From assembly GCA_963823675.1 (NCBI GenBank), contig CAWGMT010000012.1, positions 1,977,825-2,041,824 of the forward strand: DNA of 64,000 nucleotides, given 5' to 3'. The first letter of the stretch is position 1; each line of letters begins with the position of its first letter. Made by a program: the position numbers and the translations under genes. Below, piece by piece: positions 29,118 to 39,434 of the stretch. The stretch is from CAWGMT01 sp963823675. GTDB taxonomy: Bacteria; Planctomycetota; Planctomycetia; Isosphaerales; Isosphaeraceae. Under the pieces are notes generated by a model. That model saw only the letters and a program-made list of their open reading frames with translations, was not told the DNA's origin and made no database searches.

Positions 29118-29759
29118 TCAAAGACCCGCCAGCCACGTGCGCATCGCCGCCGGCTCCTCGCCGAACAAGAGCGACCCCGGCACGATCCAGTCGGCGCCCG
29201 CCGCCTGGATCTGCGCAACGGTGTTGCGGCGAATGCCTCCGTTGACCTGGACTTCGACCCTTGCACAAGCCGCTTTGATCCGCGCCCGGGCTTCGCGGAT
29301 CTTGTCGAAGATCGAGGCATCCATTGAAGTCCCCTTCGTGCCCATGGGCGTGCCGACGATCGTGACCTGGTCGATTTTGCTCCAGTAGGGATCGAGCAGG
29401 CTGACCGGCTCGGTCACCAGCAGTGAAATCCCGACGAATTTCCCCGAGGTTTTGACGCGCTCGATGGCCGCGGCGGGCTGGCGCAGCGAATCGAAGCAAA
29501 AGATCACGCCATCGGCACCCGCTGCGACGAACGGCTCGACCCAGGCGATGGGATCGGTTGTCATCAGGTGAACCTCGAATGGCCTGGTCGTATGCCTGCG
29601 CAGCGCCTTCACGAGGTCGGGAAAGAAGAGCAGACTCGGCACGTAATGGCCGTCGGCGACATCGAGGTGATAACGCTCGGTAAAAGCATCGACGCGCCGG
29701 ATCTCGGCCGCGAGGTTGGCGAGATCGGCTGACCAGAGCGATGCGGAGCATTTCAACAT
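29118..29759 (-). CDS. Ribulose-phosphate 3-epimerase-like protein
   Basis: 213 residues of the RPE TIM-barrel family: MLKCSASLWSADLANLAAEI at the start, FTERYHLDVADGHYVP (the metal His-Asp strand HLDVADG), FEVHLMTTDP, DQVTIVGTPMGTKGTSM in place of the usual 'V.PG.GGQ.F', and VQVNGGIRRNTVAQI with 'DGGI' altered to NGGI. The DGG metal Asp is therefore replaced by Asn, so it may act on a different substrate or lack classical epimerase activity. It is the last gene of the minus-strand run that starts with the RuBisCO-like gene. No frameshift. Confidence 0.8.
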   Translation of the reverse strand: MLKCSASLWSADLANLAAEIRRVDAFTERYHLDVADGHYVPSLLFFPDLVKALRRHTTRPFEVHLMTTDPIAWVEPFVAAGADGVIFCFDSLRQPAAAIERVKTSGKFVGISLLVTEPVSLLDPYWSKIDQVTIVGTPMGTKGTSMDASIFDKIREARARIKAACARVEVQVNGGIRRNTVAQIQAAGADWIVPGSLLFGEEPAAMRTWLAGL

Positions 29760-29834
29760 GGGATCAAGTTCCGCTCAGCGAAAGGCGACACTCACAGTGC
29801 CTTGCATAAGGATGGAAACTTCTTGGCTAAGAGC

Positions 29835-29905
29835 GGCGGGCACGGAGGCCCGCCCCACTGAAGGAATTAAGCCATCCTCTAGTGGGGCGGGCGTCCCTGC
29901 CCGCC
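29835..29905. repeat. Imperfect 25-bp hairpin repeat
   Basis: Arms 29835-29859 and 29881-29905 pair with two mismatches around a 21-base loop (ggcgggcacggaggcccgcc / agtggggcgggcgtccctgc). Such ggcggg..gcccgcc hairpins are common intergenic repeats. It lies upstream of the epimerase-like gene and downstream of the hydrolase gene, so it could also end or modulate the transcript. Confidence 0.65.
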
Positions 29906-29984
29906 TCCGGAGCTTTGTTTCTTTGTGCAACACTCAGTAATTCTCGCTCATTGCTCGGGCACCACGCGGAGCGCCGTGACTACA

Positions 29985-30787
29985 TCAAGATTCAAGATGA
30001 CAAAAGAAGTCGTCGATTGCACTCTGAACATCTGCGCGGTGCGCGTCGATGCTCACCGATTTCGGCGTCAGCTCCCGTAAGTTGGCGTGCGGAATAAGCT
30101 GGGCAAGTGCTTCGGCACATGTCCAGGGATGGATCGGGTCCTGGCGGTTGCCGAGGATCAATGTCGGTGCTCGGATCGTGCGATAATCTTGGCGGCTCTT
30201 GACCGGCGTGTCGCTGGCCAATCGCTCGAGGCGGGCCACAAATTCCTCGGTGCGGGGTTGTTCGAACTGGCCGCAGAGCGACTGCGCAGTCTGGCGACGC
30301 ACGCTCCATTTCCTGAAATTCGGCCGTGGACCGGAACCGTTCGAGGCCCTGCCGCGCCCCATTGGCGGATCAAGCGGGCGATGAGCGCGTAGGTGCGAAC
30401 GTTTTGCGGAACCGGTCCCTCGATCCAAGCCGGCCGCGACAAGACAAGTGCCCGAACGCGAGCGGGAAACCGCAGCGCCACGCTCGCCGCGACGGCGGAG
30501 CCCAGTGAAATCCCACCCACAACGGCTTGATCGATTTGCAAGAAATCCAGGAGCGCAACCAGATCGCCGGCGAGCGTGGCCATGCTCAGCTTTTCGACAT
30601 TTCCGAGGGGATAGGTCTGGCCGTGCCCGCGCATGTCGAAGGCGATGAGCCGGATGCCCGGCTTCGGGTGGTAAAGGCTGAGCGGTTGGGTTACATCGCC
30701 GCCCAGGCCGTGCTGAAAGACAAAGGGCATGCCCTCCTTCGTGTCCTGGTAATGGAATGTGATGCCATCGCGGGTGAATTCCGGCAT
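29985..30787 (-). CDS. Alpha/beta hydrolase (frameshifted)
   Basis: Starts at ATG 30787 (MPEFTRDGITFHYQDTKEGM), then VFQHGLGGDV (oxyanion HG.GG), IAFDMRGHGQTYPLG, and the nucleophile elbow VVGGISLGSAVA (G-x-S-x-G with Ser). Another frame supplies FVARLERLASDTP, TIRAPTLILGNRQDPIHPW (the acid strand) and ELTPKSVSIDAHRADVQ (the late His). Frames change near 30360 and 30280. About 265 residues, full length for the family, so the catalytic triad is probably complete in the cell. The 3-oxoadipate enol-lactonase-like phrasing (DMRGHG, GGISLGS) suggests a lactonase or esterase step in the neighbouring sugar pathway, which is inference. Confidence 0.7.
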
Positions 30788-30853
30788 GTCGCCTCCTGAC
30801 CAGCAGGCACCGCCCTGGGGAACGGCTCAGCGAATGGACTCGTCCGATAACGG

Positions 30854-30927
30854 TTAACCCGGAGCCAGCGGCGACGGCGTTTCTTGCCACAGCCCAGGGC
30901 TCGCCGTCGCCGTTGGCTCCCGGTTAA
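30854..30927. repeat. 26-bp inverted repeat element, copy 2
   Basis: Arms 30854-30879 and 30902-30927 pair with two mismatches. Same arm sequence and same GGCCGCGCTGTGT tail as the element at 13654-13728, with an unrelated loop. It sits between the TIM-barrel and hydrolase genes of one apparent operon. Confidence 0.8.
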
Positions 30928-30986
30928 ACGACCGCTCCGGCTCGGCCGCGCTGTGTACGTTTGGGCGGTATAACACCCTGGTGACA

Positions 30987-31833
30987 TCACGTCTCCCTAG
31001 CAAGCGAACCAAGCTTCTCCCGTAGGAATTCCACGCTCGAGGGAACCTCATCCGCCGACAGCCCGTGCAGGATGAGCGGGCCTTCGTAGCCGATCTTCTT
31101 GAGCCAGCGCAGGTAATGATCGTAATCCAAGGCCCCCTTGCCCGCGGCGGCGTGGCCGGCCTCGCCGTCGCGTGTGCAGGTCCTTGGCATGCGCTAACAC
31201 AATATCGGGGCCCAGGAACTGAAACGCCTTGTCAATGACCTCACGCATCTGCGGCAGCGACCCCGTTGGAAAGAGATTCGCCGGATCGATCACGACCTTG
31301 AGACGCGGCGATCGGAAGAAGTCGAGCAGCTTGCGGCCCTTCCGGGCGGAATCAACGACGTTGGCCAGCTCGGGCTCGAATGCCAGCGTGACGCCGGTCC
31401 CTTCGGTCTCCTCAAGTAAAAAATACACCGTCTCCCCGAGGTCCAGCCAGGCACGTTTCCTCGCATTTCCTGGTTTCCAGCGCCACATGTCAAACGGGTC
31501 GCGCGTTCCCGTGCAGAGCGTGATGACCGAGGTCCCGAGCCGGCCGCAAGCCTCGGCGAGATTCTTGAGCCGGTTCGAGTCAACCTCCCGCCGCGACGGG
31601 TCCGGATGGATCATATTATACGTACCCGAGATCGCCGCCATCGTCAGGCCTCGAGCTGCAAACGCAGCGGCGATGCGATCGCATAAGTCGAGATCGACCA
31701 AGTCGGGCAAGGTCGGCAGCCCGACGCATGACATGTTGAACTGAACGTGTGTCAGACCGTGAGCCGCGATGGCGTCGAGCGTCTCATCGAGTGTCGGCCG
31801 CCCAAATACCTTGGCGAAGACCCCCAGGTGCAT
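30987..31833 (-). CDS. Xylose-isomerase-like TIM barrel (sugar phosphate isomerase/epimerase, frameshifted)
   Basis: ATG 31833 overlaps the stop of the upstream oxidoreductase (TGATG). About 280 residues: MHLGVFAKVFGRPTLDETLD, AISGTYNMIHPDPSRREVDS, VTLAFEPELANVV (metal Glu strand), LKVVIDPANLFPTG (metal Asp strand) and IVLAHAKDLHTR (metal His). Near 31175 the frame changes; the other frame supplies KGALDYDHYLRWLKKIGYEG and LILHGLSADEVPSSVEFLR. These are the features of the AP-endonuclease-2/xylose isomerase-like superfamily, which isomerise or epimerise sugars and sugar phosphates with a divalent metal. Confidence 0.78.
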
Positions 31834-32909
31834 CAAACCCCTCCGGTCACGTCATCAAGCCAGATGTAATCGCCGGTTTCGGTCGAGCGTGCGATCGCGA
31901 CCATCGCCTGCATCGCGGCCAGGCCGTCATCGAGCGTGGCGCCGGCTTGAGGCGTTCCGTCGAGGATCGTGGCCGCGAATGCCTCGATCTGCCGCTTGTA
32001 CGTGTGGGCATCCTCGCCGAGCACGCGATGAAACTGCCGGTCGTGTGCCCGGAAGCACTCGACATCGCTCGACTTGTGAAACCAGGGGAGATAGACCCGG
32101 CCGCTGGCGCTGCCATGCTCGCCCTGGATCTGGAACCCCTCCTGGAAATCGCCCCGCACGGGGATCTGAAGGTCGAGGTGGCCGAGCGATCCGTCGGCAA
32201 AATCGACCGCAATGAACCAGCAATATGCGCCGAAACCGCTCGACCAGCCGGGAACGCACACCGGCGATCGGGCCGCCCAGAAACCGGGCGGTGTCTACCA
32301 GGTGGCTGGAATGGGTGAGGATGTAATAGCGCCTGCGGTCGGCCTTGGGATCGCCCTCCGGGCGAAGCGATTTCTGGCTCGAAGCCGGGATCGGCTGGAG
32401 GTTGTCGGTCATCGTGTATCGATAAACCGAGTCGTGATACCACGCTTTGAGCGCGATCCGCTGGCCCATTTCCTCGATGATAAATTTGCGGGCAAAGGCG
32501 ATGCCCGGGTCGAAGCGGCGATTGTTGCCGACTTGGACGACCAGGTTGCCCGCCGCGGCCCGGTCGCGGAGTGCGCGGCACGCCTCGACTGTGGTCCCGA
32601 GCGGTTTCTCGACCAGCACATGCTTGCCGGCCTCGAGTGCCTGCACCGACGCGGCGACGTGAAACTGGTCGGCGATTCCGATGATCACCGCCTCGACTTG
32701 TGGGTCGGCCAGCATGGCGGCGTAGTCGCGATAGGCAACCCTGGGTTGATGCACGGCCGCCATGCGCTCGCGCAGGTCGTCGGCCACGTCGCAGATGGCG
32801 TAAAGCTCTGCGTTTCGGGCCTTGCGGCAGCTTCGAGATGAGCAAACTGGGCGATCGGGCCGCAACCCAGGACGCCGATGCGCAGGCAGCGTTTGTCCTT
32901 GGCGATCAT
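31833..32909 (-). CDS. Gfo/Idh/MocA family oxidoreductase (frameshifted)
   Basis: From ATG 32909 (MIAKDKRCLRIGVLGCGPIA), a cytoplasmic NAD(P)-binding start with GVLGCGPIAQ. The next frame has ELYAICDVADDLRERMAAV, VIIGIADQFHV, AGKHVLVEKPLGTTVEACRA (the conserved E-K-P) and NRRFDPGIAFARKFI; the last frame has YCWFIAVDFADGSLGHLDLQ and ends ETGDYIWLDDVTGGV. Frames change near 32825 and 32235. About 358 residues, normal size. It lies between the RuBisCO-like gene and the TIM-barrel gene with tight spacing, so it is probably the dehydrogenase of that pathway. Confidence 0.78.
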
Positions 32910-32992
32910 GTCGCACCCCGGTTAAGTCCCCGGGAGTTGCTTCGCATATCGGAGGGGCCCCGTGCTCTCCGCAGAATCATCACTTCACCATC

Positions 32993-34403
32993 CTAGGATA
33001 ACGCTGCCGCCGCTCGCGCAAGGCGGACAGATTCTTCCGCTCTGCCACGCCGCGAGACCGCGACGTGTTCTGCTGGAGGCGTGCCCGCAAGCTCGCCGGA
33101 GCGATGGACCTCGATCGCCTGAAGCATCGCGTCCAGGCCGATCCTGGGGTCGGTCTTGCCGCTCTTGTCCTTGATCGAATTGATGGCCGAGCCGGCGAGG
33201 AAGAGGACGTTCTGGGCGATGCCCTTCGATTCGACGTCCTGGAGGTTGAGGATCAGGTTGCCCTGGTCGAGTGCGCCGGCGCGGGTGATCATCGTGGGCT
33301 TGATGCCGGGGATCGGCCGTGTCAGAGCGTCTTCCGAGGCGTGCCACTCGGCGCCATAGGGCCGGATGTAGGGCGGGCCGGGACGAACGGGCGCCGTCTG
33401 GCGGAAATCGATCCCGTCGAGTCGGGCCAGGAGGTCGATGACCTCGCGCCAGATGGAGCGCGTCTTGACGCCGATGCCGGCGTTGTGGCCGTAGATCGCC
33501 GGCGGATTGACCAGGTGCCTGGTCGCCTCGCGCACCATCCGCACCGTGCCGCCGGCGTAGGTCTCGCTGAACATCACTCCCGAGGCGCCGGCGTCGAGCA
33601 CGGCCATGCACGATCTCGACGATCTGGTCGGGAGCGGCCGTGACGTGCGGGGAATAGACCAGTCCCAGCCCGCCGCGCTCGGCGCGCACCCGCTCGATCG
33701 CCGCGACGGCCCGTTTGGTGCGCTCGGCGACCGGCGAGTAATCGAGGTCGGGATAGAGGTCCTCGTCTTCCTTGATGAACATGAGCAGCGGGCTGCCCGC
33801 GACCTCCTCGACCAGCCGTTCGACGTCGTCGGGCGTGATGCCGGCGGTCGGCTTCAGGATCGTGCCGAAGGCCGGCTGGTCGAGTGCGAAGCCGGTCTTC
33901 TGGCGGATGCCGATCGGGCCGTACGCGGGGCCGGGAAAGCCGGCCAGGACGTCGTCGGGAATCTGGATCGCGATCAGCCGGGCGTCCTGCATCTCGTACA
34001 TGTCGAAGATGACCGCGCCGGCGAGCGTGTGCAGCAGGTCGCACGAGGTGACGTGTCCGTCGGGGTGCCGCAGCATCTTGAGAGGAAACGCGACGTGGAG
34101 CAGCCCGATCCGGCCGGACGCGTCAAACGGATCGACGCCGGCCTGCCGCGCCGAGCATTGCTCGAGCAGCGAACCCTTGGGCGGGTTCTTGATGCCGCTG
34201 GTGGCGTGGTAGCTGATCTCCTCGACGGCCTTGGCGAGGGTCTGCGTGCGGAAGGCAAAGTAGTAGGTCGCGACGACGTGGTCGGGAACGCTCGGCGGCA
34301 GGCTCTGGGCCATCCGGTCGGCCACCACCTGGCGAAGCAGCACTTCGCGAGCGTCAAAATCGTCCCAGAGGCGTTCCAGGGTCGTGGGCGTGAGGGCTTT
34401 CAT
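32993..34403 (-). CDS. RuBisCO-like protein (form IV-type large-chain homologue, frameshifted)
   Basis: From ATG 34403 (MKALTPTTLERLWDDFDARE) about 470 residues, with one frame change near 33600. N-terminal domain: VVATYYFAFRTQTLAKAVEE and IDPF-type ARQAGVDPFDASG. Barrel: GTILKPTAGITPDDVERLVE (KPT region), LLMFIKEDEDL, equivalent to the KxDE motif holding the carbamylated Lys and two metal acids, and PPAIYGHNAGIGVKTRSIWR after the shift. RPIPGIKPTMITRAGALDQG and ILNLQDVE close the barrel. The Asn of the N-terminal active-site loop is not evident and loop 6 lacks GKLEG, so CO2 fixation is unlikely. The sugar-enzyme neighbours point to catabolism. It heads a five-gene minus-strand run. Confidence 0.85.
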
Positions 34404-35067
34404 TTGGGCTGGAGGACTCTATTTCGGGGCCCTCTCGCTCCATTCTGTAGAAGGTGATACAAGGTCGGCTGCAGCGATCAGGGCGCCCATGCACGCGGCC
34501 AGAACGTGGCGCGGTATCGAAACATTTCGATTCCTCTCCCTAGTGGGCGGGCTCCTATTTTACACCGAGGCCCAGCGATGGGAACTAGCCCGCCGAATCG
34601 GCGGCGAAAACCCGTGCGGGACAGTGTGACAGGCGGCAGATCGCGCCGTCAGGGCTCGATCGACTCGCGGCTGGGCCGTTCGCGCAATGCTCCAGGTTCC
34701 GATTGACACATTCACCGGGCCAAGGTAAATTTCCACCCATGTTGAGATCTCGGGTGATTCCGAAAAAGCACGGCCCCGAGATCGAGTAACAAGGATGTTC
34801 GTCTAACTTCATATGCGTAAAGGATTACGGGCGGTCGGCTCCCACTCCTGTTGCGGGCCACTCCTCGAGATTCACCTCGCTTTTTGCTCGACGACGACCG
34901 AACCGGCCACTCGTAACGCCCCAGGTCCTTGTTCGTGAGCGTCTTGCTCGCCCGGCACGCCGCAGTGGCACGAATGCCGTGGAACGGAGCTCGCGATAGA
35001 GACCGATTCGCAACCAAGGCTCGTACGACGACACATTTTCGACGTGAACGGCCGAGAGGGCGTTCTC
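34404..35067. other. Gene-free stretch between divergent genes
   Basis: The RuBisCO-like operon starts at one end and the PEP-CTERM gene at the other, so promoters for both belong here. Open frames inside are short and compositionally unconvincing. I see no repeat. Confidence 0.5.
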
Positions 35068-35825
35068 ATGCAATGGATGCGCACTGCCGTCTACCAGGTG
35101 GGCCTCGCGTGGTTGTTGGTGTTCCTGGCGGTCTGCCACGCACAGGTCCGCGGTGATTTGATCCGGTCGAACCCGGCTCGTTCGTTCCCGGGCATCGCCG
35201 GCGACATCGTCGGTTCGCAGACGTATCGCTACGACCCGGACACCCAAACGGGGACGTTCGAGGTCGTGAATGCGCCCGCACTTAGTCACCCTCGGGCCGT
35301 CAGCCAAAGACATGTTCCGCATGCTGCCGGAGCTGGACGGGACACTTGACCCAGTCGCTCGCAGATGAAGCTCGACCGCAACGGCCGACTTGGTGCAGAG
35401 CCCGCTCAACAAGTTCGAGATTCGCGGCAAGGTCGTGATCGGCGATCAAACCTACCAGGGTTTGCTGCTGGAAGGGACGCCAACGGCATTCGGCGCGGGG
35501 GTCAACCGCGACTCGGAGGAAAGGAAGTCGGAAGTCTTCGACCTCGATATGACGATCACCGGAGGCAAGCTGGCTGAAGCCTTCGGCACCGAGGCCTACC
35601 TGCGCATCGTTCCCCAATCCAACAGCACGTTCAACGGCGAGTTCACCGCGGACTTCTCCAGCGAAATGCCGATGACGAACCTCCGGGCCAAGCAGAAGAG
35701 CGTGCCGGCCACCGTGCCCGAGCCGACTGTCCTGACTCACTCTGCTGACGTGCGGCGCGGGGCTGCTGATTTGCCGGCTGCGCAACCGCTTCACCCGCTC
35801 GAACGGCCGGACTGGCCAGCACTGA
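35068..35825 (+). CDS. PEP-CTERM secreted protein (frameshifted)
   Basis: From ATG 35068 (MQWMRTAVYQVGLAWLLVFL), with gagagg nearby, a signal peptide. The mature protein is read in pieces: DIVGSQTYRYDPDTQTGTFE, then LVTLGPSAKDMFRMLPELDG in another frame, then NKFEIRGKVVIGDQTYQGLL and SNSTFNGEFTADFSSEMPM. It ends VPATVPEPTVL, and one further frame change gives LLTCGAGLLICRLRNRF with a basic tail, the VPEP-helix-Arg pattern of exosortase-processed proteins. Frames change near 35283, 35360-35395 and 35735. Probably displayed on or released from the cell surface. No exosortase gene is in the window. Confidence 0.65.
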
Positions 35826-35880
35826 TCTCGGCGGGAGAACCGTTGGCGCGTCTTCTTCACGCGGAAGATGGAGAAACGCC

Positions 35881-36718
35881 TCAATCCGCCTGCAGCGACG
35901 CCGACAGCTTGCCGAGCGCCTCGTTCTCGATCTGGCGGACGCGTTCGCGGGTCAGGCCCAGCGACTCGCCGATCTCTTTGAGCGTCTTGGGCGGCGCGTC
36001 GTTGAGCCCGAACCGCATCCGCAGGACGGTCGCCTCGCGCTTGTCCATCTCTTCGAGGCGGTCGCAGGACCAGGCGGAGGTTGTCGGCCTCGACCATCGC
36101 GACGTCGGGCGTGCGGGTACGCTCGTCCATGAGCATCTCGCCCAGGCTCCAGCCGTTCTCGGGCTGATCGGTCTGCGGCACGAGGTTGTAGACCTTGATC
36201 GCCTTCTTGACGATGGCCAGCTTCTTCTTGGGAAGCTTGAGGGCCTTGGCGATCTCCTCGATGCTGGGCGGCCGCCCAGCGCTTCCTGCAGGTCGGCGGC
36301 CATCCGCCGCCACTTGAACAGGAGCTCGACCATGTAGGCCGGGATCCGGATCGGCTTGGCCGTGTTGACCAGGGCGCGCTTGATCGACTGCTTGATCCAG
36401 TAGCTGGCGTAGGTGCTGAACCGGGTCCCGACCGCCGGATCGAAACCTTGAACGGCGCGCAGCAGGCCGAGGTTTCCCTCCTCGATCAGGTCCTGGAGCG
36501 ACGAGCCCCTTGCCGATGTAGCCTCGCGCGATGTTGACGACCAGGCGGAGGTTGGCCCGGACCATCCGGTCGCGGGCCAGCTTATCGCCCACGGCGATCC
36601 GATGTGCGAGTTCCTTCTCCTCGTCGGCGGTCAACAGAGCCATCTCGTTGATTTCCCGGAGGTAGGTCTCCAGGGGGCTCTGGACCGTGTCACGGCGGTG
36701 TCGGCGAATACGGGCCAT
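35881..36718 (-). CDS. RNA polymerase sigma-70 factor (RpoD-like, frameshifted)
   Basis: From ATG 36718: MARIRRHRRDTVQSPLETYL, REINEMALLTADEEKELAHR (region 1.2), ARDRMVRANLRLVVNIARGY (region 2.1). The second frame gives DLIEEGNLGLLRAVQGFDP and FSTYASYWIKQSIKRAL (regions 2.2-2.4), which includes the RpoD-box residues, and region 3. The last frame has EATVLRMRFGLNDAPPKTLK, EIGESLGLTRERVRQIENEA (region 4.2 helix-turn-helix). Frames change near 36510, 36275 and 36070. About 280 residues, so shorter than full RpoD and likely a group 2-type primary-like sigma. Housekeeping-type sequence argues that the frame changes are assembly error. Confidence 0.88.
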
Positions 36719-37203
36719 GAAGATCCTCGTTGAGTCGGTCGAAACAGGGTCCGCTCACGTCAAGGAGTTTCGCGGTTAAGAACTCTGGCCAGCAGCAACC
36801 GGTCTCCCGGTGGCGATCCTCCGCCGAAAGGGCAACGAGGCTCGAATGGGAACGTCCATACACTCCCACCCAAGCCGTTCGACTCCTCAACTCCCTTAGC
36901 CGCCCAGGGTTTGACAATATGGAGTATCGGACTACAACCTTGATAACTTAACCTGGACCTGGAAATCTAGGGCCTATCGGGAAATTACGAGAATTAGTGA
37001 TAAGGGAAACTCCGCGGATCGTGGAGAGTGTTGGCGTCCGGGAGCGCTTGCGGCGCGTTTGGTGCTACGCGTGGAGCCGCTTTTTGAGATGCGGCGGATT
37101 GGCGGGATCTGCGGCGTGGAGAAAAAAGAACCGTCGCCCGGCAGTGGGAGCCGAGGCGACGGTTTTCGCAAGTCAGGATGCGACGATACTTTGCGGCGCA
37201 GCG
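36719..37203. other. Gene-free stretch
   Basis: Upstream half should contain the sigma-factor promoter (minus strand). The lower half contains the rpsA terminator. No gene seen. Confidence 0.55.
37121..37166 (-). terminator. Rho-independent terminator of rpsA
   Basis: On the minus strand AACCGTCGCC (about 37155-37164) pairs with GGCGACGGTT (about 37129-37138) and is followed by CTTTTTTC. It lies 38 bp past the rpsA stop. Confidence 0.75.
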
Positions 37204-39006
37204 TTACGGTGCGGGATTCTCGGCGGGGTTCTCGTCGCCGGTGGGGGGTGTTGCTCCCATGCTGAAGATGGGGCCGCCCCCTCCCAGGCCGCCCTTGAGC
37301 TCCTTGGTATCTCTATCTTTATCCTTGGGGTCGGCCGATTCGGCGGCGCCTTCCTCTCGCTCGGAGTCAGGCCGGTTCCAGGTGGCTTTCTTGCGCGAAA
37401 GACCGATCTTGCGCTCGCCGCGATCGACGCGGAGGATTTTGACTTCGATCTCGTCGCCGACCTTGACGACCTCCTCGGGGCTGTCAACCTTGTGATCGGC
37501 GAGTTCCGAGATGTGCAAGAGGCCCTCCAATCCCGGCTCGAGCTCGACGAAAACGCCGAAATTGGTCAGCTTGGTGACCTTGCCCTTGACCAGGTCGCCA
37601 GGCTCGTAGCGGCTGGGGATGTCGGTCTCCCAGGGATCGTCCTTGAGCTGCTTGAGCCCCAGGGCGATGCGCTTGCGGTCCTGGTCAACGTTGAGCACCT
37701 GGCAGGTGATGCGCTGGCCTTTTTCCAGGATTTCGTTGGGATGGCCGATCTTCCGGGTCCAGCTCATGTCGGAAATATGGAGCAGGCCGTCAATCCCTTC
37801 CTCGATTTCGATGAAGGCGCCGTAGTTGGTGAGGTTGCGCACGGTTCCCGCAACCATGGTGCCCGGCGGGTATTTGCCCGCGACCTGATCCCAGGGATTC
37901 ACCTGGGTCTGTTTCATGCCGAGTGAGATTTCTTGCTTGTCGCGGTTGATCCCCAGGACGACGACTTCGATCCGATCGCCGATATTGACCAGCTCGCTGG
38001 GGTGGTTGATGCGCTTGGTCCAGCTCATCTCGGAAATATGGACCAGTCCTTCGATTCCCTCCTCGAGCTTCACGAAGGCGCCGTAGCTCATCACGTTGAC
38101 GACGTCGCCGGTGACGCGGGTGCCGACCGGGTATTTCCCCTGGACGTTTTCCCACGGGCTCGGCGACTTTTGCTTCAGTCCCAGCGCGATTTTCTCGCGC
38201 TCCTTGTCGAACGTGCAGGACCATCACCTCGATTTCGTCGTCGATCTTGAGCATATCGCTGGGGTGGTTGATTCGCCCCCAGCTCATGTCGGTGATGTGC
38301 AAGAGCCCGTCGATGCCGCCCAAGTCGACGAACGCGCCGAAGTCGGCGATGTTCTTGACGGTCCCCTTGCGGACCTGGCCGACGGCGATCTCTTCGAGCA
38401 GTTTCTTCTTCTTCTCTTCGCGCTGGATCTCGATGAGCTTCCGCCGGCTCACGACGATGTTGCGCCGGCTTTCGTCGATCTTGAGGATCATGCATTCGAT
38501 GTCCTGATCGATGTAGTCGGCGATGTCGGAGGGGCGGCGGATATCGACCTGGCTGGCAGGCAGGAAGACGTTCACCCCGATATCGACCAGGAGCCCGCCC
38601 TTGATCTTGCGGGTGACACGGCCCTTGACGACGTCTCCTTCGTGGTAGCGGGAGATCACCATCTCCCAGGCGCGCATGCGGTGGGCTTTCTTGCGGGAGA
38701 GCACGATCTCGCCCGTCTCGTCCTCCATGCCTTCGAGCAGAACCTCGACGTCTGCCCCGCCACGGGCGCTGGCTCGTCCTCCCATTCATTCAAGGGGACC
38801 AGCCCCTCGGACTTGTAACCGACGTCGACGACCACCTGGTCGCCCACGACTTCGACGACCTTGCCCGAGACGATGCGACCGATCTCGAAACTTTGCCCGG
38901 CGCCGAGGAAGTGATCAAGAGTGTTCGTGCCGTCCTCATCGACCACCATGGCCGTGAGCTCGTCTTCACTGACATCAAATTCACGAAGAAGGTTGCGATC
39001 TACCAT
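37204..39006 (-). CDS. rpsA: 30S ribosomal protein S1 (frameshifted)
   Basis: From ATG 39006 (MVDRNLLREFDVSEDELTAM) about 600 residues with at least five S1 RNA-binding repeats: GRIVSGKVVEVVGDQVVVDV, GDVVKGRVTRKIKGGLLVDI, GQVRKGTVKNIADFGAFVDL, GTMVAGTVRNLTNYGAFIEI and GDLVKGKVTKLTNFGVFVEL, each followed by HISDMSW or HISEL. S1 brings mRNA to the 30S subunit. The C-terminal tail is acidic-basic and disordered (ESADPKDKDRDTKELKGGLG). Frames change near 38765 and 38215. A real double frameshift in an essential gene is not credible, which supports assembly error. A hairpin terminator follows. Confidence 0.93.
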
Positions 39007-39434
39007 GTGGGAGTTTTCGTTTTCTTGTCCGCCCCGCGATCGAGCCGAAAGCAGACGGCCGCCCGCCCCATCGACCGGTCGCCGCACGACGAACCGCCGC
39101 GCCTGCTCCCGATCGTCGTCCGACACGAGTCAAACTTGGGGCAACTGGTCGGCACAGACCCTGGATTGAAAGCGATCACCCCTCCACGCAAGGGGCGAAT
39201 TCCACCAGTTTCCTATTATAGAAGTGTCGCCGCGAAACACAATCGACTCTGGAGATTCCGTTGAATCTACTGGCTGGCGACCCGACTTGACCATTTCGTG
39301 ACGTCGGGATAACTTCCCGGTGCGCTCAGGGCGACTCGGTCACATCACGCCCAGCGCGACGGCTACGGGTGATTTCCCGAGCGCGTCTGACGGCCAGATC
39401 CGCTTCGCGAAAGCGGAATCACTCGATTCTGAAC
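39007..39434. other. Gene-free stretch between divergent genes
   Basis: Should contain the rpsA promoter and that of the lipoprotein gene. I see no motif I would defend and no gene. Confidence 0.5.

Noticed and set aside
32993..34403. True CO2-fixing RuBisCO
   Set aside because: The N-terminal Asn and loop-6 GKLEG features are not seen, and there is no small subunit or phosphoribulokinase nearby.
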